NCBI GenBank assembly: GCA_021792365.1
Contig: JAJYUT010000003.1
Coordinates: forward strand, 806,001-870,000
Direction: 5' to 3'
Length of the DNA stretch: 64,000 nt
Source: Pseudomonadota bacterium
GTDB lineage: Bacteria > Pseudomonadota > Alphaproteobacteria > Dongiales > Dongiaceae
Shown in pieces: positions 60,699-64,000 of this stretch (its first letter is position 1; every line of letters begins with the position of its first letter). Under the pieces are notes generated by a model. It made no database searches. It was given only the letters and a program-made list of their open reading frames with translations, and was not told where the DNA came from. The translations under genes and the position numbers were made by a program.

Positions 60699-61690
60699 CC
60701 GCGACGCGCATTGCCATCGGCCTTGCTCTGGTGGCTGTCATGGCCGGCTGCGACCGGCGCGACACAGACACTTGGCAAGGCTATGTCGAAGCCGAATACA
60801 CCTATGTCGCGCCGCTCACGGCCGGGCGCATCGTCGCGCTGCACGTCAAGCGCGGCGATCAGGTGGCCGCCGGCCAGCCCTTGTTCGCGCTGGAGGCCGA
60901 TGCGGAGCAGGCGGCCCGCAACCAGGCCGAAGCCGAGCTGGCGCAAGCGCAAGCCGACCTTGCCGACTTGCGGAAGGGCGACCGACCGGAGGAGATCGCC
61001 GTGCTGCAGGCGCAGTTGGACGAAGCGCGCGCGTCGCTCGCCTTGTCGGTGCCGCGCCTCGCGCGCCGGGAAAAGATGGTCAAGGGCAGCATCATCGGCG
61101 AGGAGGAACTGGACGAGGCAAAATCGTCAATCCTCGCCGACCGAGGGAACATTGCGGAATACGAGGCGCGCCTCGCCGAAGCAAGACTGCCCGCGCGCAT
61201 GGACCGGATCGCGGCCGCGGAGAAGCTGGTGGATGCACGCAAGGCCGCGTTGGCAGATGCCGAATGGCGCCTGTCTCGCCGGCAGGAGCGCGCGCCGGCG
61301 GCTGGCCGCGTGGAGGACGTGTTCTTTCGCGCGGGGGAGACGGCGAACGCCGGCCAAGGCGTCGTGAGCTTGCTGACCCCCGATCATCTGAAGCTGCGCT
61401 TCTTCGTGCCCGAGCCTCATCTCGCGCGTATCGCGCTCGGCCAGAAGGTCGCCGTTGCCTGCGATGGCTGCCCGCCGGACCTGACCGCCACCATCAGCTT
61501 CATCGCCCGCGCTGCCGAGTTCACCCCGCCTGTCATCTACAGCCTGACGCGGCGGGAGAAGCTGGTCTTCCTGGTCGAGGCCAGGCCGGACCACCTGGAC
61601 CAGCCATGGCATCCGGGATTGCCGGTCGATGTCAGGCCGCTGTCTCCGGCCTCCCGTGGCGAGCCCTTGGCGCAAGGTGCCGGATCATGA
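60695..61690 (+). CDS. HlyD-family efflux periplasmic adaptor lipoprotein (YbhG-like)
   Basis: 331 residues. A short lipoprotein signal has the lipobox VMAGC (Cys19). The biotinyl-lipoyl half-motifs GYVEAEYTYVAPLTAGRIVA and APAAGRVEDVFFRAGETANA enclose an Ala/Glu-rich coiled coil (about 70-190), followed by a beta-barrel (LRFFVPEPHLARIALGQKVA). This is the periplasmic adaptor of an ABC-type exporter. It is coupled to the TetR gene and to the ATPase gene by ATGA overlaps. Confidence 0.9.
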   Translation: MTATRIAIGLALVAVMAGCDRRDTDTWQGYVEAEYTYVAPLTAGRIVALHVKRGDQVAAGQPLFALEADAEQAARNQAEAELAQAQADLADLRKGDRPEEIAVLQAQLDEARASLALSVPRLARREKMVKGSIIGEEELDEAKSSILADRGNIAEYEARLAEARLPARMDRIAAAEKLVDARKAALADAEWRLSRRQERAPAAGRVEDVFFRAGETANAGQGVVSLLTPDHLKLRFFVPEPHLARIALGQKVAVACDGCPPDLTATISFIARAAEFTPPVIYSLTRREKLVFLVEARPDHLDQPWHPGLPVDVRPLSPASRGEPLAQGAGS

Positions 61691-62625
61691 CCCTCGCCAT
61701 CGATGTCCAGGGCCTGAGCAAGAGCTTCGATGGCCGGATCGTCGTGCACGACCTGACACTGAAGGTGGCGCGCGGACAGATCTACGGCTTCCTCGGCCCC
61801 AATGGCAGCGGCAAGACCACCAGCATCCGCATGCTGTGCGGCTTGCTGAAGCCGGATGCCGGCAGCGGTACATGCCTCGGCTATGACGTAATCCGCGAGA
61901 CCGACGCGATCAAGCGTCATATCGGCTATATGACGCAGAAGTTCGGCCTCTACGAGGACCTGACCATCGCGGAGAACCTGCAATTCACCGCGCGCGTGTT
62001 CGGCCTGGACCGCCGCAACCAGCGGATCGAGGCGGCCTTGGAGCGGCTCGGCCTGCAGCATCGGCGGAACCAGCTTGCCGGCGCTCTGTCGGGCGGCTGG
62101 AAGCAGCGCCTGGCGCTGGCCGCCTGCCTCTTGCATGAGCCGCAATTGCTGCTGCTGGACGAGCCGACCGCCGGCGTCGACCCCAAGGCTCGCCGCGACT
62201 TCTGGGACCAGATTCACGCCATGGCCGCGCAGGGTATCACTGTGCTGGTCTCCACTCATTACATGGACGAGGCGGAGCGTTGCCATGAGATCGTCTATAT
62301 CGCCTATGGCCGCCTGCTGACCCACGGACCGATCCACCAGGTGATCGCGGAATCCGGCCTTACCACCTGGGCCGTCTCCGCCAAGGGCAATGGCGCGCGG
62401 ATCGCCGCCCTATCGCAGGCGCTGAGCGGCCGGCCGGGCGTCGACGCCGTCGCGGCCTTCGGCGCGGGCCTGCATGTGGGCGGGCGCGATGCGGCGGCGT
62501 TGGAGCGGGCGATCGCGTCCCATCGCGAGGACCCGCTGCTGAGTTGGCATCAGACAGAGCCCAATCTCGAGGACGTCTTCATCGATCTCGTCGCGCGGGC
62601 CGAGAACGAGCAGAGAGCCGCCTAG
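61687..62625 (+). CDS. ABC exporter ATP-binding protein (YbhF-like)
   Basis: 312 residues. Walker A FLGPNGSGKTTSIRML at about 36-51, Q-loop GYMTQKFGLYEDLT near 80, signature LSGGWKQRLALAACLL near 135 (GG-W variant), Walker B LLLLDEPTAGVDPKARRDFW and the H-loop THYMDEAE. The C-terminal 90 residues are the usual extension of DrrA-type exporters. E. coli YbhF has two such domains; here there is one. It shares an operon with the adaptor and the permease. Confidence 0.92.
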   Translation: MTLAIDVQGLSKSFDGRIVVHDLTLKVARGQIYGFLGPNGSGKTTSIRMLCGLLKPDAGSGTCLGYDVIRETDAIKRHIGYMTQKFGLYEDLTIAENLQFTARVFGLDRRNQRIEAALERLGLQHRRNQLAGALSGGWKQRLALAACLLHEPQLLLLDEPTAGVDPKARRDFWDQIHAMAAQGITVLVSTHYMDEAERCHEIVYIAYGRLLTHGPIHQVIAESGLTTWAVSAKGNGARIAALSQALSGRPGVDAVAAFGAGLHVGGRDAAALERAIASHREDPLLSWHQTEPNLEDVFIDLVARAENEQRAA

Positions 62626-62627
62626 CC

Positions 62628-63752
62628 ATGTTCTGGCGCCGTTTCCTCGCCGTCTTCATCAAGGAGTTCGTGCAGATGCGGCGCGACCGCATCACCTTCG
62701 CCATGATGGTGGGCGTGCCGCTGATGCAGCTCATCCTGTTCGGCTATGCCATCAACTCGGACCCGAAATCGCTGCCGACGGCGGTGGTGATCGGCGATTC
62801 CTCGCCCTTCGCGCGCTCGATCGTCACGGCGCTGCAGAACTCGGATTACTTCGAAATCGTCGGCCCGCCGGTGAGCGAGCGCGAGGCTGACGAGTTGCTG
62901 CGTCTCGGCAAGGTGCAGTTCGTCGTGACCATCCCGGTCGATTTCTCCCGCGACCTGGTGCGGGGCGAACGCCCAACCCTGCTGGTGGAGGCCGATGCGA
63001 CCGATCCGGCCGCGACCAGCAACGCCATCTCCGCGCTGATCAGCCTGAACGACACCGCCCTCGACCACGACCTCAAGGGCCCGCTCGCAGGCCTCAAGGA
63101 CGCGCCGCCGCCCTTCGCGCTGCAGATCCAGCGGCGCTACAACGAAGAAGGCATCACGCAATTCAACATCGTGCCGGGCTTGATGGGCGTCGTGCTTACG
63201 ATGACGATGGTGATGATGACGGGTCTCGCCATGACCCGGGAGCAGGAGCGCGGCACCATGGAGAACCTGCTCGCCATGCCGATCCGCCCGCTGGAGGTCA
63301 TGCTGGGCAAGATCGTGCCCTTCATTTTCGTGGGCTATGTGCAGGTGGCGATCATCGTGCTGGCCGCACACTACCTGTTCGACGTGCCGATCATCGGGTC
63401 GCTGTCACTGCTGTTCGGCGCGGCGGTCTTTTTCATCGCGGCCAATTTGGCGGTCGGCTTCACCTTCTCGACCCTGGCCAAAAGCCAGATGCAGGCGATG
63501 CAGCTTTCCTTCTTCTATTTCCTGCCCTCGCTGCTGCTGTCCGGCTTCATGTTCCCGTTCCGGGGCATGCCCGACTGGGCGCAGTGGATCGGCGAAGTCC
63601 TACCGCTCACCCATTTCCTCAGGATCATCCGCGGCGTGATGCTGAAGGGGAACCTGCCCTACGAGGTGTGGCCCAATCTCTGGCCGATCGCCGCTTTCAT
63701 GCTGGCGGCAATGACGCTGGCGCTGCTGCGGTACCGCCGTACCGTGGCTTAG
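62628..63752 (+). CDS. ABC-2 type permease (YbhS/YbhR-like)
   Basis: 374 residues. An N-terminal helix (FAMMVGVPLMQLILFGYAIN) is followed by a periplasmic domain (about 40-170) and five helices, with FNIVPGLMGVVLTMTMVMMT, REQERGTMENLLAMPIRPLE (the ABC-2 coupling motif) and FFYFLPSLLLSGFMFPFRGM. Only one permease is present, where E. coli has YbhS and YbhR; it would need to form a homodimer. Its stop lies 2 bases from the stop of the convergent aldehyde dehydrogenase. Confidence 0.92.
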   Translation: MFWRRFLAVFIKEFVQMRRDRITFAMMVGVPLMQLILFGYAINSDPKSLPTAVVIGDSSPFARSIVTALQNSDYFEIVGPPVSEREADELLRLGKVQFVVTIPVDFSRDLVRGERPTLLVEADATDPAATSNAISALISLNDTALDHDLKGPLAGLKDAPPPFALQIQRRYNEEGITQFNIVPGLMGVVLTMTMVMMTGLAMTREQERGTMENLLAMPIRPLEVMLGKIVPFIFVGYVQVAIIVLAAHYLFDVPIIGSLSLLFGAAVFFIAANLAVGFTFSTLAKSQMQAMQLSFFYFLPSLLLSGFMFPFRGMPDWAQWIGEVLPLTHFLRIIRGVMLKGNLPYEVWPNLWPIAAFMLAAMTLALLRYRRTVA

Positions 63753-63753
63753 C

Positions 63754-64000
63754 CTAGCCGAGCTTGTCCCCGCCGCGTTCCTTGAAGAAGGATTCGGAAT
63801 AGGGATACCACCAGCCCTGCAATTCCGCCTTCGGGTCGAGCATGACCATCTTCGACTGACGGAAGGCGTTGAGACCGAGGCGGCTCAGGGCGCGGCCCAT
63901 GCCGCTCGCCTTCCAGCCGCCGAAGGGCAGCGCGTCGTTGTCGCCCAGCACATTGTTCACCCAGACCATGCCGGCTTCGAGCCGCTCGGTCGCCAGCAGT
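63754..64000 (-). CDS. aldehyde dehydrogenase, C-terminal 81 residues (runs off the window)
   Basis: The reverse strand enters the window as LLATERLEAGMVWVNNVLGD, then DALPFGGWKASGMGRALSRL and AFRQSKMVMLDPK to a stop at 63754. ERLxAGxVWVN and PFGGxKxSGxGR are hallmarks of the NAD-dependent aldehyde dehydrogenase C-terminus. The catalytic Cys and the rest of the protein lie beyond the window. Substrate unknown. Confidence 0.9.
   Translation of the reverse strand, partial: LLATERLEAGMVWVNNVLGDNDALPFGGWKASGMGRALSRLGLNAFRQSKMVMLDPKAELQGWWYPYSESFFKERGGDKLG

Overview
The window is high-GC DNA, densely coded on both strands with many 4-bp start/stop overlaps. It looks like an alphaproteobacterial chromosome. 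Supporting content: a FeuP/FeuQ-type two-component pair, class I PHA synthase, PAS_5 (DUF1457) proteins, the prkA-yeaH-spoVR cassette, a GguC/Dgo sugar-acid cluster, and an N-methylglutamate (NMG) methylamine pathway. I cannot place the genus; a Rhodospirillales/Hyphomicrobiales-like soil or plant-associated lineage is a guess. There are no insertion sequences, phage genes, rRNA or CRISPR arrays.

Region 1 (1-21.6 kb) is a methylamine/methylated-amino-acid island. A four-subunit enzyme with the sarcosine-oxidase fold and order B-D-A-G (3134-8365) is best read as N-methylglutamate dehydrogenase MgdABCD, because mgsABC (N-methylglutamate synthase) and gmaS (gamma-glutamylmethylamide synthetase) follow at 12679-16959. 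Between them sit a GlxA/GbdR-type AraC regulator, a PGM1-like ATP-grasp peptide ligase coupled to a 41-codon ORF, a PAS_5 protein and an XRE-cupin regulator. Downstream are an Amt-family transporter, four small membrane proteins and an APC permease. Upstream and divergent is an unusual soluble chemoreceptor: an MCP signalling domain fused to a C-terminal SBP_bac_3 domain, with no membrane segment.

Region 2 (21.7-31.4 kb) makes surface polysaccharide: rmlD, rmlB, rmlA and rmlC for dTDP-L-rhamnose, two glycosyltransferases and an MsbA/PglK-type ABC exporter, in short blocks on alternating strands. Region 3 (31.3-35.9 kb) is a Dgo-like sugar-acid cluster (dgoA, dgoK, gguC, GntR regulator, sugar dehydrogenase) ending in a frameshifted remnant of an SMP-30 lactonase. 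Region 4 (35.9-40.7 kb) has two MotB-like proteins without MotA, a LysR regulator, a sulfate-type binding protein and a frameshifted TauD-like dioxygenase remnant.

Region 5 (40.2-53.9 kb) is core functions: spoVR, yeaH and prkA, an 844-bp gene-free stretch, tRNA-Glu, recJ, glpX, hom, an OmpA-domain lipoprotein and phaC. Region 6 (54-64 kb) holds a FeuPQ-like two-component system with two tandem Gly-rich PepSY proteins, an EF-G-like GTPase lacking the catalytic His, a TetR-HlyD-ABC efflux operon of the CecR/YbhGFS type and the 3' end of an aldehyde dehydrogenase.

Starts were chosen from visible ribosome-binding sites and overlaps. Functional names rest on motif recognition by eye, without database searches.
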